DNA of 64,000 bases. It comes from Astropecten irregularis. Its lineage: Eukaryota; Echinodermata; Asteroidea; Paxillosida; Astropectinidae. A model generated the notes under the pieces. The model saw only the letters and a list, made by a program, of their open reading frames with translations, had not been told where the DNA came from and ran no database searches. Positions 28,314 through 40,169 of the stretch are shown in pieces. Both the position numbers and the translations under genes were made by a program. Where the stretch lies: the NCBI GenBank assembly GCA_963971285.1, contig OZ020244.1, forward strand, positions 1,798,001-1,862,000, read 5' to 3'. The stretch's first letter is position 1, and each line of letters starts with the position of its first letter.

Positions 28314-29478
28314 TCATACATCTAGTGGATAAGCACGCATAATCTTCACATCTTCAGTCGGTCTATCTTCGGCATTTGTGTTCACCATTCCCATGCGTTT
28401 GACGACTGCCAGTCCATCTGAGACACGGCCAAAGATAGCATGCTTGCCGTCCAGGTTCTGGCACGGTGCCAAGGTGATGAAGAACTGGCTGCCGTTGGTG
28501 TTTGGTCCAGCGTTGGCCATGGAGAGTATCCCTGCTCCTGTGTGGCGGAGGTCTCGGTGAATCTCATCCTGGAAGGTGGCACCATAGATCGACGCTCCTC
28601 CTCTACCTGAGTACAAGACAAACAAAGCAGCTGCTTCAAAGATTCTGACATTCAAGGAGCTTAAAAGAGCAGAGAGTTACCCTTTCACTCAAACTATAAA
28701 TTAAGACTTCCAGATGATCTCGGATGAAGACATGTTTTTCTCTGCTTGATTTAGATTTATTGAGAATGCATCTTTGCCAATATGGCAATTCAGGTTAAAC
28801 AAGTAATGGCAATTGAAATTGAACAATTGAAATAGTGCTGGATAGTGCTGGAAGTACACAATGCATGGTTGGTATGTAGGGCCAATGGGAGACTTTAGAG
28901 AACCGGTCTTCAAGTCAACAGCACACGTGTACGAAATTGTCAGCATGTGCGGGTTGTTTTGCGCTGTGAGTGCGTGCGCTGTTGACTAGAAGACCGGTTC
29001 TCCAGAGTCTCCCATTATGTCTGCCAACAATTCAGAAACTGCGAAGAATTTAAGAACTCTAGACGTTTTGGAACAACATTCATGTCTTAAAGCAAACCCT
29101 TGTAACCGAGTACGATACACAAGTAAGATAGTTAGTCTAAGGCATGGTGTTAATGCAGACTCAGTCTTTCCAATTCTAAATGCATCAATGAATTGTTACG
29201 CCATTTCAAGCCAAACTCGTACCTGTGCCCGTGGGGTCACCACCTTGAACCACAAAGTTTGGGATGATTCGATGGAATATGACTCCATTGTAGTAGCCTC
29301 TCTTAGCCAGCTCCAAAAAATTCTTGCAGGTTCTTGGTGCGTGCATCCAGTACATTTCCACTGTTACTTTTCCCATACTGCAAAAAAAAGAATACAGAAC
29401 AAAGACATTTTTATTTAAGGCCCATTTAAGTTCAATCCCAGGTTGTGGAATTGATATGCCGATAGTGGATGTCCCCAT
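28314..29478 (-). CDS. PPIL1: Peptidyl-prolyl cis-trans isomerase-like 1 (spliceosomal cyclophilin)
   Basis: Two firm exons on the minus strand: 29377-29223 and 28606-28314 (stop at 28314). Their junction in TGT-G-RGGAS is phase-consistent, with TTTTTTTTGCAG and ACTCAG acceptors and a GTACGA donor. They encode [74 protein letters not shown] and the end DVKIMRAYP. This matches PPIL1, a cyclophilin of the activated spliceosome that binds SKIP/SNW1. The active-site Arg and Gln are present. The Trp that normally precedes LDGKH is Asn here. The first exon is uncertain: an in-frame ATG at 29478 reads through the would-be intron (IPQPGIELK), with no donor visible. Confidence 0.88.
28883..29013. mobile_element. 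MITE in PPIL1 intron
   Basis: The ends, about 39 bp, are inverted: AATGGGAGACTTTAGAGAAC and its counterpart GTTCTCCAGAGTCTCCCATT, including ACCGGTCTTC and GTCAACAGC. The element is 131 bp long and non-coding. Confidence 0.8.
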
Positions 29479-30010
29479 ATTGAAAAATTATGAGTATATC
29501 AGGGGTGTGTTCCGCTTACATGAACATACGTGAACATGTTCGTGCCGTTTGCGTTACGCTTGGATTTTGTAGTGGAACGCACACGCAACAAACTGCGAAC
29601 ATGTGTTGCATATTGCGTCCATCTTTCATTCAATGTAGTTAGCCAACTTCAGCAAACACCTCCTCTACACCGTTTGCTATGTTAGGCGAACATTGTGTGC
29701 GTGTTTGGCGAACAGCGCGTTCCGGTTTGAAAACGGTGGCGCACATTGTGCGCGTAGTTAGCTGGAGTGGAACGCACCCCTGGGCAACGCTTCGTGTGTC
29801 AGAAGTCTAGGCACCCGACAGGTGATCACTTCATTGGTTTCCTGCTCATCCCTTATGAAAGAACAGTCTAAATGGGGACCAGTTTTGTATGTGACAAAAT
29901 TAACATGTGCATGTTGTGTCGGGTGCCCTGAAATGAGACGCACGAAGCGTTGCTTCGCTGGTACTCATTATTTTTCAATATGGCGACATCCACTGTAAGC
30001 ATATCAATTC
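29441..30010. repeat. Inverted duplicate of the PPIL1 5' region around nested MITEs
   Basis: Bases 29441-29495 reappear inverted at about 29955-30010 (TTTTTCAATATGG.GACATCC, GCATATCAATTC.ACAACC). Between them lies an element with ends CAGGGGTGTGTTCC and GGAACGCACCCCTG (29500-29782) and a fold-back with GCAACGCTTCGTG/CACGAAGCGTTGC (29785-29955). No clean 8-bp duplication was found. Confidence 0.65.
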
Positions 30011-30183
30011 AACAACCAGAGATTTTTACGGCAAAATATACAGGCTGGTGTGAAAAATCAAAGTCTGAGGAATACGAAAGTGTAAGTGAAATTATCCAGT
30101 CTTCTTTATTTGAGAAGATATTCAAATCGAAAGTTTGTTTGTGACAATTCTGCTGTTTGGATCTCACGCATTTAAATAATTTA

Positions 30184-31020
30184 TTAGCTGTTTCGCATGC
30201 GGCGGAACAGCTATTGTTTTTGTTATTTTTTTTTTCTTTCTTTTTTTTTTTTTATTCCACTTTTTTCCCATAGACATAACACAGGGTTTTTATACAAGTC
30301 ACTTCTACCCTTATGCCAGTTCCGATCAACTTCATACTTGGCACATAGTTAGACCACCACCCCGGGTGCCATGCCGAAACATTTCGTCATCATGACGTCA
30401 TCACGTGCACCATGACGTCATCATAAAAGTGCAAATTTCAAGGCCCCTTTATCTCCGGAACTGCAAGTCCGATGCAACTCAAACTTGGTATGGAAGTATA
30501 TGGGGACGTGATATAGACAAAAATTACAGTCACGTGTTGATGACGTCATCGTGCGATTTTATACGAATTATTCAATTTTTTGACCTTTTCTTTATAACCC
30601 ATGAACCACAAATCGTATTTTCGAAATTCTTTCGTCAAAATGTTTGTTAGGCTATAGGCACATGCCACAAAATACCAAAAAGTGGTGACGTCATGATGAC
30701 GTCATCAAAAAGCTGATTTTCTGATTCACATATAAGGGAATATCCAATGGTGATGAAACTTGGTGGATAGGTAGGGAATGGTACAAGTATCCTAAATTTG
30801 AAGTGACGTCACGATGACGTCATCGGCTGATTTTTTATTGATTTTTTAATATTTAATTTTGCCATTTTTTCCCAGAAACACATATAAGCGTATATCCGAT
30901 CGTAATGAAACTTGGTGGGTAGGTACGAAATGGTATTAGTATCCCTAATGTGAAGTGACGTCACAATGACGTCATCGCCTGATTTTTTATTGATTTTTTT
31001 TAATGATTAATTTTGCCATT
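30184..31020. repeat. Interspersed repeat with nine TGACGTCA palindromes
   Basis: TGACGTCA occurs at 30393, 30413, 30541, 30686, 30697, 30804, 30815, 30956 and 30967. Subunits repeat ATAAG.GTATATCC and GATGAAACTTGGTGG. A T-rich run lies at 30222-30253. No reading frame was recognised. Confidence 0.75.
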
Positions 31021-31029
31021 TAGAGTCAA

Positions 31030-31940
31030 ACCATAAGACACAACACGGGCTTCGGAACTTTTTGGACCGCTGATATGGCTATCCATAGTAGTGGGCCAAT
31101 TGTGTACAGGCAAACGTAGCACGACGAGCTAGAAAATCAGTCATTTTGCTGTTTCCACCGTCCATAAGCACAACCATACATTCTACGCGTGTTGGCATAT
31201 AGTAGACTCGGCCATTTCTGTGTTTCTCATGGCCGTGTTTATGAATCTATATACGTGTATTGATGGACGACTGACGACGTTCCTGATACATGTAGTTGTT
31301 TAAAACAATAAAGACACCGCTGATAAACTATTTCTCCATCCTGGGCCAATTGTGTACATGTTTGTTTGTACATTTTATAAAACATCCGCGAAACAGCTCA
31401 GTGTTTGTTGCTACAAACACAGGTCTAGTTTATTTATTTTATTTATTTATTAACCAAGAGTCAGACGTAGACCAACACTCAACAGCAATACAAATCACCA
31501 ATTACACGCATTGAAGAAGGACTGTGAATGGCGACCAGAGAGAGACAGATTTTAAAAGAGAGCCATCTACTAGTACTAGTACTACTACTAGGCCTACAGC
31601 CCTATACTGCTATGTAGTTACTGTGGCTAAATTAATGGCATAGCCCAAGGATGTAAACCAATGACATGTCAACGCAATACGTACACATCATGATCATGCA
31701 ACGTTCTTGTTAACAATAACAATAAGTTAGGAGTTGTTCTATACTCATTAACGAATTTACCTTGTGTCTAAAACAACGTATGTGGGTTCTCTGTTTGAGG
31801 AAGACATGTTACGTCTGTTCAAATTATCCCTGGAATGTCAGCGAATGGAGATAAACACGATATTCGTGATGTGTTAAGTGTCCGTGGTCCGTCGTTTACA
31901 TGCGAACCACATGGAGAATTAAACGCAGTCTGGCTGCGTA
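31030..31940. other. No recognised gene
   Basis: Single-copy-looking AT-rich DNA. No convincing frame, RNA or repeat. Confidence 0.3.
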
Positions 31941-31959
31941 CAGGCAGAGTGCTATAGTC

Positions 31960-32075
31960 AGTGTGACGTACGTGATGAATATTCATCATGCAGCGCCTTG
32001 TACATGTACAAAGACTAGCAGTACTGGCACACGCATGAATAATCATGACGTACGTCATTCTGTATTATTCATGAC
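31960..32075. repeat. Short fold-back element
   Basis: GTGACGTACGTGATGAATATTCATCATG and its inverted partner around CATGACGTACGTCAT flank the inner palindrome TGATGAATATTCATCA. It is small and non-coding. Confidence 0.5.
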
Positions 32076-32186
32076 CATACAGTGACTGGTTCCCAAATAG
32101 TATTTACAACCCGCAGTCAGTACAAAGGGACCAAAGGGACTCTATCCATTAAACAGTGATAGCGCCCTCTAGTCTATTATTTTCTA

Positions 32187-32475
32187 CAAAATAAAATAAT
32201 GGAAAATCTGAACAACAAAGCATTTCTGTACCAAAGCATTTTATTCTCTTTTACTCAGTATATAATGTTACCCTCTTTTATCCCAAGAATTAGCTCCATT
32301 GTACCATCTTCAGATGTCATCCAAACAATAAAAACTACATTTTGTTTGAAAAAGATGGTACAATGAGGCCTAATTCTTGGGATAACAAAGTTGGTTAAAT
32401 TGTTTACAGACTAATGACTGAGAATAAAATGCTTTGGTAAAAAGGGCTTTGTTGTTTAGATTTGTCATTTTATTC
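32187..32475. mobile_element. Fold-back MITE, about 290 bp
   Basis: The arms contain CCAAAGCATTTTATTCTC/GAGAATAAAATGCTTTGG, ATCCCAAGAATTAG/CTAATTCTTGGGAT and TTGTACCATCTT/AAGATGGTACAA around a loop at about 32314-32353. A left-arm relative is at 27165. Confidence 0.8.
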
Positions 32476-32727
32476 TGTGTTGTTGTTCGTGTAATAAAAT
32501 GTACCCAATACCCACACCTTTATTCTTTAAGAAGTGAGTCATCTGTATCGGAGGAAACCAGAATCATTTTTAAAAACGCGAATTTCACATGAAGCTTCTA
32601 GTTTTGACTTCAAAGGGGGTAAATAAAACTAAATATAATTTTGTGTCCCTAATAATATTGTTCCTGGAAATTTCCGTCACTCATGTCATATCCTGTACAT
32701 AAAATTACATACTTACTAGAACATGAC

Positions 32728-32930
32728 CTGGGGCCAATTTCACAGCGCTGTAAGCGTAGCACAAAAATTTGCATGAAAATTGTTTTTAATAAAAACAGGG
32801 TTAACAGGGTTCTTTGCTGACCTTGAATATCAAATGGATATTTTTAATGGTGGCTTGTTTTATTGACCAAGACATTTTGTGCTAAGCAATTTTAAGAAAT
32901 GTTTTGTTCTTTACTGAAATTGGGCCCTGG
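32728..32930. mobile_element. MITE with GGGCCAATTTCA-type ends
   Basis: CTGGGGCCAATTTCACAG and TGAAATTGGGCCCTGG are inverted. The same end type recurs at 48611, 50707, 53117 and 53819. Confidence 0.65.
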
Positions 32931-33341
32931 ATTCATAGAGTGTTTAATTCTTTTTTATCGCTGGTTGGTTCGACGGATGTCTGGGTGTTTCATTGGGAGT
33001 AAGTTTATTTGTTTATGCCTATTTGTTTGTCCGTCATCAGTCCCAGAGAATAATACAAAGTGCAGTAATTTTGTAATGAAAGATCAAAGGGTTGCATGTG
33101 ACAAAAACCCATGCAATCCCCAAAGACTGTGAAAACCATAGACCGCTAAGCACCGGCCTGGGAAAAGGCCAAAACGGACGGTTTTCTAACAATTTATTCC
33201 CTATACATGTACATGGGTGCAAAGCCATGTACAAAATCAGCCATAATCTGCGGTTCATTATATGGGATTGTGTGTAGCTTGCCTGGCCATGCATTTGACA
33301 GGTGACGGCGGTGCATGTCGTTTGAACTCAGTCATTCATAA

Positions 33342-33452
33342 ATCCGGACCTGTTTGTTTCACGCAAAGGATCCGATATTTTGGGATCCTTCTCCTATGCA
33401 GGGTACGCTAAAATGGGATCCGGATCCGAAGGATTCGTCCGAAACAAACGGG
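33342..33452. mobile_element. Small MITE with inverted ends
   Basis: ACCTGTTTGTTTC and GAAACAAACGGGCC are inverted, and GGATCC motifs repeat inside. Confidence 0.5.
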
Positions 33453-33459
33453 CCCTCGG

Positions 33460-34150
33460 TGATTTTACCTCAAGTTAATTAACCAATGACAAAGCAGCAT
33501 CATGGTCAGGCCACAATTCTTTCACTATCGTCTGCAGTTTTGTGCACTTATAGAAAAAAATAGGACCTCAGAATCCGGGGACTATTTTGCGAAATTTATT
33601 TGTAGAAAATAGAAAACAATAATTTATTGGGAAATTATTGTAAAAGAACAACTGTAAAAGAACAGCAAATTAAAACCAAGAGGGAAAATGCCACACAAAA
33701 AAGAGCGTATGAATTTCAAATGAGTGGAGAGGCTTTTAAGTGTGCCGCTGAACTTGTTTTAGCGGCATTCGTCTTTGAAGTCACATCACCGCTTTTTCAT
33801 TACGCCGCCGTGATTCAGTCGAGAAGTGTGAAGTTGCAACTTTTCTCTCCGCTTCAGCAGTCAAATTCCTCTCTTGGAAAACGTTTTATACGGGTGGAAA
33901 TTGCTCTACTCACCACAACTTTGTGCGAAGACTGTTTCTGAAACTTTCTGGGCGAGGACGCTCAGTTTTACCGGTAACTTGGCATAGTTTTACTCCTTGC
34001 CCGACGGCCAGTGTCATGGACAAATGTTTGTCATGTCCCGGTCCGATGTGCAGCTCCATTCAGCCATTGCACCTGCGTGACTGACTGAAAAACTTTCTCT
34101 GGAGCCCCAACTGAACTGCCAGGAACACCGTAGACAAACTGTCAATGAAA
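33460..34150. other. No recognised gene
   Basis: A frame at 33627-33941 (FKCAAELVLAAFVFEVTSPL) has no recognised family. The region could be an untranslated leader, since it passes into the GC-richer repeat at 34154. Confidence 0.25.
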
Positions 34151-34153
34151 CTC

Positions 34154-34416
34154 GCAAATTGGAACGCCGAGCTTCACCGCAAATTCCACCAGCGACACCG
34201 CTACCACCGATCGACCAGCGACTGCCGAGGAACTTACTGCGGAGAATAACCGTCAGCGGAACTCACTGCAAATTGGAACGCCAAGCTTCACCGCAAATTC
34301 CACCAGCGACACCCGCCGCTACCGACCAGCGACTGCCGTGGAACAAGAATAACTGTCGGCGAAACTGGAGTTCCGCCAAGAGCTCACAACTTCAACACCG
34401 TTACTGGCGGTAGGGT
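34154..34416 (+). repeat. 114-bp tandem duplication in a possible first exon
   Basis: CAAATTGGAACGCC.AGCTTC recurs at 34155 and 34269, giving two copies of a GC-rich unit. An open frame (IPPATPLPPIDQRLP repeated) runs through, and GGTAAGTC at 34415 could be a splice donor. No homologue was recognised. Confidence 0.45.
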
Positions 34417-34429
34417 AAGTCTAAAATTT

Positions 34430-35545
34430 GCTGAGGAATAAGGTAAGCGAACTACACATTTTTTTCGACCGGTAGTAGTTCACAAAAACACCTCGTATCC
34501 ATGATACCCGAGAGTTTTCTTTTTTACTTTTCCAAAATTAATTTTATACAACTGAGCAAAACTATCATGACCATGAAAACTTCTTCTTTTCGAAACACCA
34601 AAAGTGTATAACGATAAAGTTTAGCACATCTGAACAAGTTTTCCCACATCTTTTTAGTGGCTCTGTGCCGCTGGTCAACTTTCCATGTAGCATGCCGTCA
34701 CTGTCATCATTCAGAATTTCTCACAAAAACCTTGCCAATTTCACATTAAATTTAGTTTCATGACATCAGAAGAAATGACAGTACGGTGTAATTATTTCTC
34801 TTCCAGAAACCGGTTGCTTTGTGAACAATTACCAAAGATTTATCGACAAACCATTAAAAACCCAAAATGTGTATTTTAACTATTATCTTGTGTTTCTTGT
34901 TTCCTTTCTTGAAGTCTGTGAAAGATTTCGGTTGAATTTCATGTGTCTCAGTCAATACTGTATAGTATTCTGCAGTGTATTAGTTGTATAATTGCCAGTG
35001 ACTTAGTGTACGTTTAAATTATTCTCCGCTCTGTTGTATGAAAAACAACTTTGCCAGTGTGCTCCGGCTCCGACTTCAATATCCAATCAGATTCCTTATT
35101 TGAGAAGCTGTGTGGCAATTAGCATAAACCTGTACCAGGTCAGCGTAAACAAACACTGAAAGTGGGCGGGTCATACTACGGGTCACGCGTGGCAGGCCAT
35201 TCATGAAGTGTGCGATAACAATAAAGATGGGCAAGTGCACACGCGTTCATTTAAATTGGTGTGACTATAATGTTAAGAATTATTTATGAATTGTGTGCTA
35301 TTATGAATGCAGTCGGCACCTTGTTATTGGGTCACGGGGTCATGTCATGATAAGGTCAAGCTTTTGGGATGGTTGAACAATAAGTCTGGGATATGAACTG
35401 GCATTCAATTAATAAAAAGGGGGTTAAAACTTGACATCAGCTAGGCTAGTTAGCATTACAAGTGCTTTAGGTTTTCACTTAAAAATTAACCATATAAACC
35501 ACATTTACACAAGCACAAAACTATTAAACACTGCAAAAATACATA
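34430..35545. other. No recognised gene
   Basis: AT-rich sequence with no supported feature. Confidence 0.3.
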
Positions 35546-35550
35546 CCTAG

Positions 35551-35787
35551 GGCTTTCTCTCTTTGGACCTAAATCAACTACGGCTATGGAGAGACTTGGC
35601 TGAAGATAATAACTTTGAACAGTGGACTTTAAGGCCTACTCTCAGTGAACTTCTCACAACTTGTCCCCAGTTCTCCAAACTACCATCATTACTTCTGAGG
35701 AGGGAAAATCCACAATTTGTGCAAGGACTTATCTCTGTCACCAGTGAGGATGCAAAGTCTACATTTTTATACATGCGAGTGAGTCTA
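35551..35787 (+). other. Possible coding exon of unknown gene
   Basis: After an AG at 35549-35550 a frame is open (LDLNQLRLWRDLAEDNNFEQ .. LRRENPQFVQGLISVTSEDA) to GTGAGT at about 35780. Composition looks protein-like but no family is recognised and no neighbouring exon was found. Confidence 0.25.
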
Positions 35788-35999
35788 CATGAAGTTCGAG
35801 CTATTTTAAGAATAGAAGCTCTACAGTCCGCAGTAAATTCAAAGACATTACCTCTGTTCACTTAAAAATATTTTCTTCAACGGAATTCTAAAAGGCGCAG
35901 GCAAAAGGGGGCATTGATAAAGCGCGTATTTAAAGCAATGCAGCGCTGTATCAAGCAGTGTGATTTGGAATGAGTGTATGTGCAATGAGATGAATACAA

Positions 36000-37900
36000 G
36001 CAGTCTATATTAAGTAAGTAGTTAATTGTGTAAGTATTTTATATAATATGGGGTGTGAACTTCATTTAATATAAGGCAAGGGAGCTCAAGTTCCCTCTTA
36101 AAGGGGCCCTTCTGAAAAAGAAACCGAAAAGTCAAAATGGAAATTTCAAGGGGTAATAGGACAATGACTAGGGGTGTGGGGCAGCTAATGGGGTACTGAG
36201 ACAGTACCCCTGTTGCCATGGTGAAGTTCACATCCTGTATTTAACTAAGTAAGAGTAAGTTAAGTAGAGTAGTATTTGCAAATTAATTAACTACTTACTT
36301 AATATAGTATGGAGTGTGAAGTTACAACTGTTAAGTATTATTATTATGTTATAAATACTCAAATGATAGGCGGTCGAGATATCAAGGGGGTCCATTAATT
36401 GGATGGTCAATTTGATGGTCAGTTTACCTCTGGAGTCAACAATTGGTGGTCAGTTAATTTAGGTGGTCAATACAGGAAAGGTTGATGATAAAAACTATTT
36501 ATCAGGTGGTCAAGCAAGTTTGTTGTCAAAAAGTAGGTGGTCAGTTAAGTGGGTAAGGACTAAGGAGTGTATTGGTGTTGTGTGATGTGTATGAGACGGA
36601 AACTGTTGATACTGTAAAATGCAAGCACAAAAAAATAAGGAACATGGGGGGCAGTTAGGGTGTGTGATCATCAATGAGGATGCAGTAGCCCCAGTGAGGA
36701 AACATGATTGTCTGAGAAAGAGGACATCATTTCTAGCATGATGATGGTGGATCGCAGACTGACTGCAGGAAAAAAAGTTTTCACAGCAGTGGATGTACTC
36801 TCCTTCATTGTGAAATTGCCACAAATCCTTTCTCCGTCTCTTCAAATCATACTCCATGAGGATAGGATATCTGCAATTCCTGCAAGAACATCCTCCATCG
36901 CACGATGTAGGCTACATTATGCAAGATGTCTGCATACTCCAAAGTTTCTGGTACTTTGTACCATTGACGGATTTCTTCTTCAGTTCTATCTAGATTAAGA
37001 TTGGAATCTGCTTAATATCCAGGAAATCAGTATTTGCGCGACAATTCAGATAAATTAAAAAATATAAATGACAATTGAAATCGGGGTATGGCATTTTTAA
37101 TGAAAATTCAAAATATATGAAACATATTGCAGCAGCAATGAGAGTGTCAGTGATTAAGTGAATACAAACATGTTCTGTTTGTATTTTGCAAGTAGTTAAA
37201 CTGAACTTATGTAGAAGAAGCAGAAAAAGTAAGCTGGTCAGTTTACTGGTGGGTTAACTGGTCAAACAAGTGGTGGTTAAGTAATTGTTAGTGAAATGGT
37301 CATTTAGGCAGGTTGCAGTAAAAGTGGTCACTGGTCAGTTATGTGGTCTGTCATGTTGGAGGTAAGGTAACATAGGAAAGTGATATGCTAATGTATGATA
37401 TTTGTGAGATTGTGACCTCCGCTGCCTGCGAGATGCGAGCAATTAAAACTAAAAAACAAACTACATAAAGTTGGGTGTGGGGGACTAGGGGTGTACATGC
37501 ACCGTCTCTAATGAGGAAGCAATTGCACCAGTGATGAAGCAGACTACAAAGTCCACCTGTGCCTACATTAACACCTGCAGATCATGGACCATGAACCAAC
37601 AATAAACCAGTGAGGAGCTCTGCAGTTATTCGTCGTCAAGGAACAATCAAGATCACTGCATCATCTTTATCAGGAATGTGAACTTCATTTACTGAACGTG
37701 AGGACTATGAACTTTGAACCTCTACTAGATCAAATGGCAACAAACAAAATACTGCATCATTTCCATAATATACCACTTGAACTTACATGTAAATTTGTAC
37801 TAAAAACCTAAAGGATTAAGGTTAAGGTCAGGGATGAGGCTTAAGTGTAGGGTTAGGAGAAAGGTTTAGGGGTGCCGACTGCTTTATCATAGAGGAGGCA
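36000..37900. repeat. Cryptic simple repeats and diverged module
   Basis: It contains many GGTGGTCA/TGGTCAG words at 36360-36545 and 37230-37350, GTAAGT runs at 36012-36300, and a module end at 37738-37830 that resembles 39886 and 43389. No gene was recognised. Confidence 0.4.
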
Positions 37901-37947
37901 ATGTCTCAGAATTGCTGTAATGCCATGCATTAAGATGATGCTATGTA

Positions 37948-38618
37948 CAACCATGCACCCTCATTTGGGCCGGTTGAAAGAAGAACACTTATAATTCTTG
38001 TTAGAAACACAATTATTTCAAATACCACATGATCTCTTAGGCGGACCTGTACAACCATGTGTCCTCTTTAGGGCAGGTTGAGAAAATGCACAATTTTAGA
38101 TGTTTTAAAGGCCTAGAAAATTATCATGACTTAATTGTCTCCATGATTATAAAGTAAGAAGATTTTTCCAGGTAGAGTGGTGTTATTTGTGTGCTTTTTT
38201 ATTTCAAAACATTTTTTAAAACCATCAGAAAATCTCATGTGGAATTAACACTTTTAGAACTGTATAAAAAGAATGTTGACTGATAAACGTTTATAGACTT
38301 TGAAAACAGAGTCAACCACGTTTGCACAACCATGTACCCTCTTTTGGGCAGGTTGGAAAAAAATCAATTCCAGGCCAATTAAATGATTGAACTTAAGCAT
38401 TGACATAAATTTTCGTTCTTCCAAACTTTATGAAAGAGCACCATGATCTGTCCCTTCTTGACCAACCACTCGCCCTGTTTTGGGTCGGTTCAAAACAAAT
38501 TAAATTAGACCTTGTATGTAATAAAGAATTTCACTCAAAAACTGTGTTCATTTGACATTTTTTATTTTGTCAAAAGGGGCATGATCTGTCAACCACGCGC
38601 CCTCTTTTGGGCAGGTTA
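37948..38618 (+). repeat. Five copies of a 29-nt imperfect palindrome
   Basis: Copies start at 37948, 38052, 38327, 38463 and 38590. The consensus begins CAACCAYGCACCCTC and ends TTTTGGGCAGGTTG. CAACC pairs with GGTTG and CCC with GGG. All copies lie in one orientation, about 100-275 bp apart, with diverged linkers. Confidence 0.75.
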
Positions 38619-38639
38619 AGGTGTAATTGATTGATAAAT

Positions 38640-39240
38640 AAAATTTTAAAATGTTAATGTTGACACTCTAAGGTCAAAGGTGAAGGCCACGGTTTTGGGG
38701 GAAGTTTTCAGTGTTTAGTTTTGCCAAATTCAAATTTTTCTTTGATAAATTTGTCTAATCATTAACGCACACATTATATTTGAAACAGAGCAAAAATTCC
38801 ACAATTAGGGCCCAGTTTGAATGCCGTGACCCTGAAATTGACCAGGACTGAACTTTAAGCAAGTGACTCTTCTTCAATGAGAAAGAATCTTCAAGACATG
38901 TCCGATGATATCAAGAAACAAGATGCCTCCTTGGAATGAACCTCCTTGATGCTCTTGGATTTGCCAGGAAAATAGCAATTGATGATTAAGGATGAAATCC
39001 TGAAAATTTACAATTTAGGGAGGATGCTCATTTCTTCAAAATTAACAAACATTCAACGGAAAAGAAGATCAAATGAAAGAAATTAAGCAATAAAAATAAA
39101 AATGGATGACATAATGCACATGCTTTTAATAGTAGCGAGCGATAGGCAGGGCAGTTGGCAGTGCAAGTTTGTGCTTGTGAGCATAGATGAGTGAAATTAA
39201 TTGAGTGATTGAGTATAATCACAAGTAGATACTGTAGTTA
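38640..39240. other. No recognised gene
   Basis: AT-rich linker within the repeat field. ACAATTAGGGCCCAGTTT at about 38800 recurs at 41017. Confidence 0.3.
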
Positions 39241-39252
39241 AGTGGTTAAACC

Positions 39253-39423
39253 AGTGGTGTAACTAGGTTAAAATAATGCGAGGCTCATGGGGATGCCCCA
39301 TTTTTTAAAGGGTTCACAGAAGACAATACAATGAGAATCAAAAAGACAATAACAGGGGCACAGGTATATGCACTGACTTCCACTGACCCCCATGGACACC
39401 CCTTCCCACAGTTAAGCCACTGA
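39253..39423. mobile_element. hAT-like MITE, degraded
   Basis: Ends CAGTGGTGTAACTAGG and AGTTAAGCCACTG are inverted. The flanks GGTTAAAC and AGTTTACC agree only partly. Confidence 0.5.
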
Positions 39424-39429
39424 GTTTAC

Positions 39430-40150
39430 CAGTAAGTATTTAAGAAATTGGGTAAAAGTAGGGTTTTTTTGCAGTGTGATTGGTATACTAATGTGAGAAT
39501 AAGTGATGTGAAGCACAAGCAAGCACAGACTGCCATGCAGCGGCGTGCAAATTAATATACCGGTAGTGAGCTGGTTGCGCGTGAAACAGTTTATGCAACA
39601 GTTTATTTCAAGCTCTGCAGGAATTTATCATCGCTTAAGTGGATACTGCAGATGGAGTTTCCACGTTTGTGTCAGCAAGTCCATCTGATGATTCAAGTCA
39701 ACAAGATATTAAAAGCTCCATGCCCAGTCTTTACTTTTTTGCTTCCGAGCAAAGGATTTCTAGCTCCATGAACATCTGTGTGACATCCAGGATTTCAAGG
39801 AACAGTTCTACGATATATCTTCAAGGATTTTGTACATCAGCTTCAAAGGAGAGAACGAATGAACTTTGAAAATCACAATTACAAACACCCAAATATTGAC
39901 ACTCATTTCATATCATTCAACTTACTTACAGATAAACTTTAGCTAAAAACTAAGGCATCATCAATTAGGATTAGGGTTCTTATTTATTTTGTTTTTTTTG
40001 TGGGGGGGGGGGGGGGGTTACGATGGCAAAGAACCCTATTGTTACCATTTTATTATTTGCACTTTTGTATAAAAAGTTTGTGTTGTGAATATATGAATAA
40101 AAAGCTTAATTGATCCTTTAGTGTCAAAGCTAAGTGCAGCAAGATGAGTC
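39430..40150. other. No recognised gene; G-run at 40003
   Basis: It includes a module (39640-39960) with weak similarity to 43060-43460. A run of about 16 G lies near 40002-40018. Confidence 0.3.
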
Positions 40151-40169
40151 GATATACAATGCATGTGTA

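Noticed and set aside
37800-37880. Interstitial telomere repeat (TTAGGG-like words; also 43450-43520)
   Set aside because: Words are too degenerate and not tandem.
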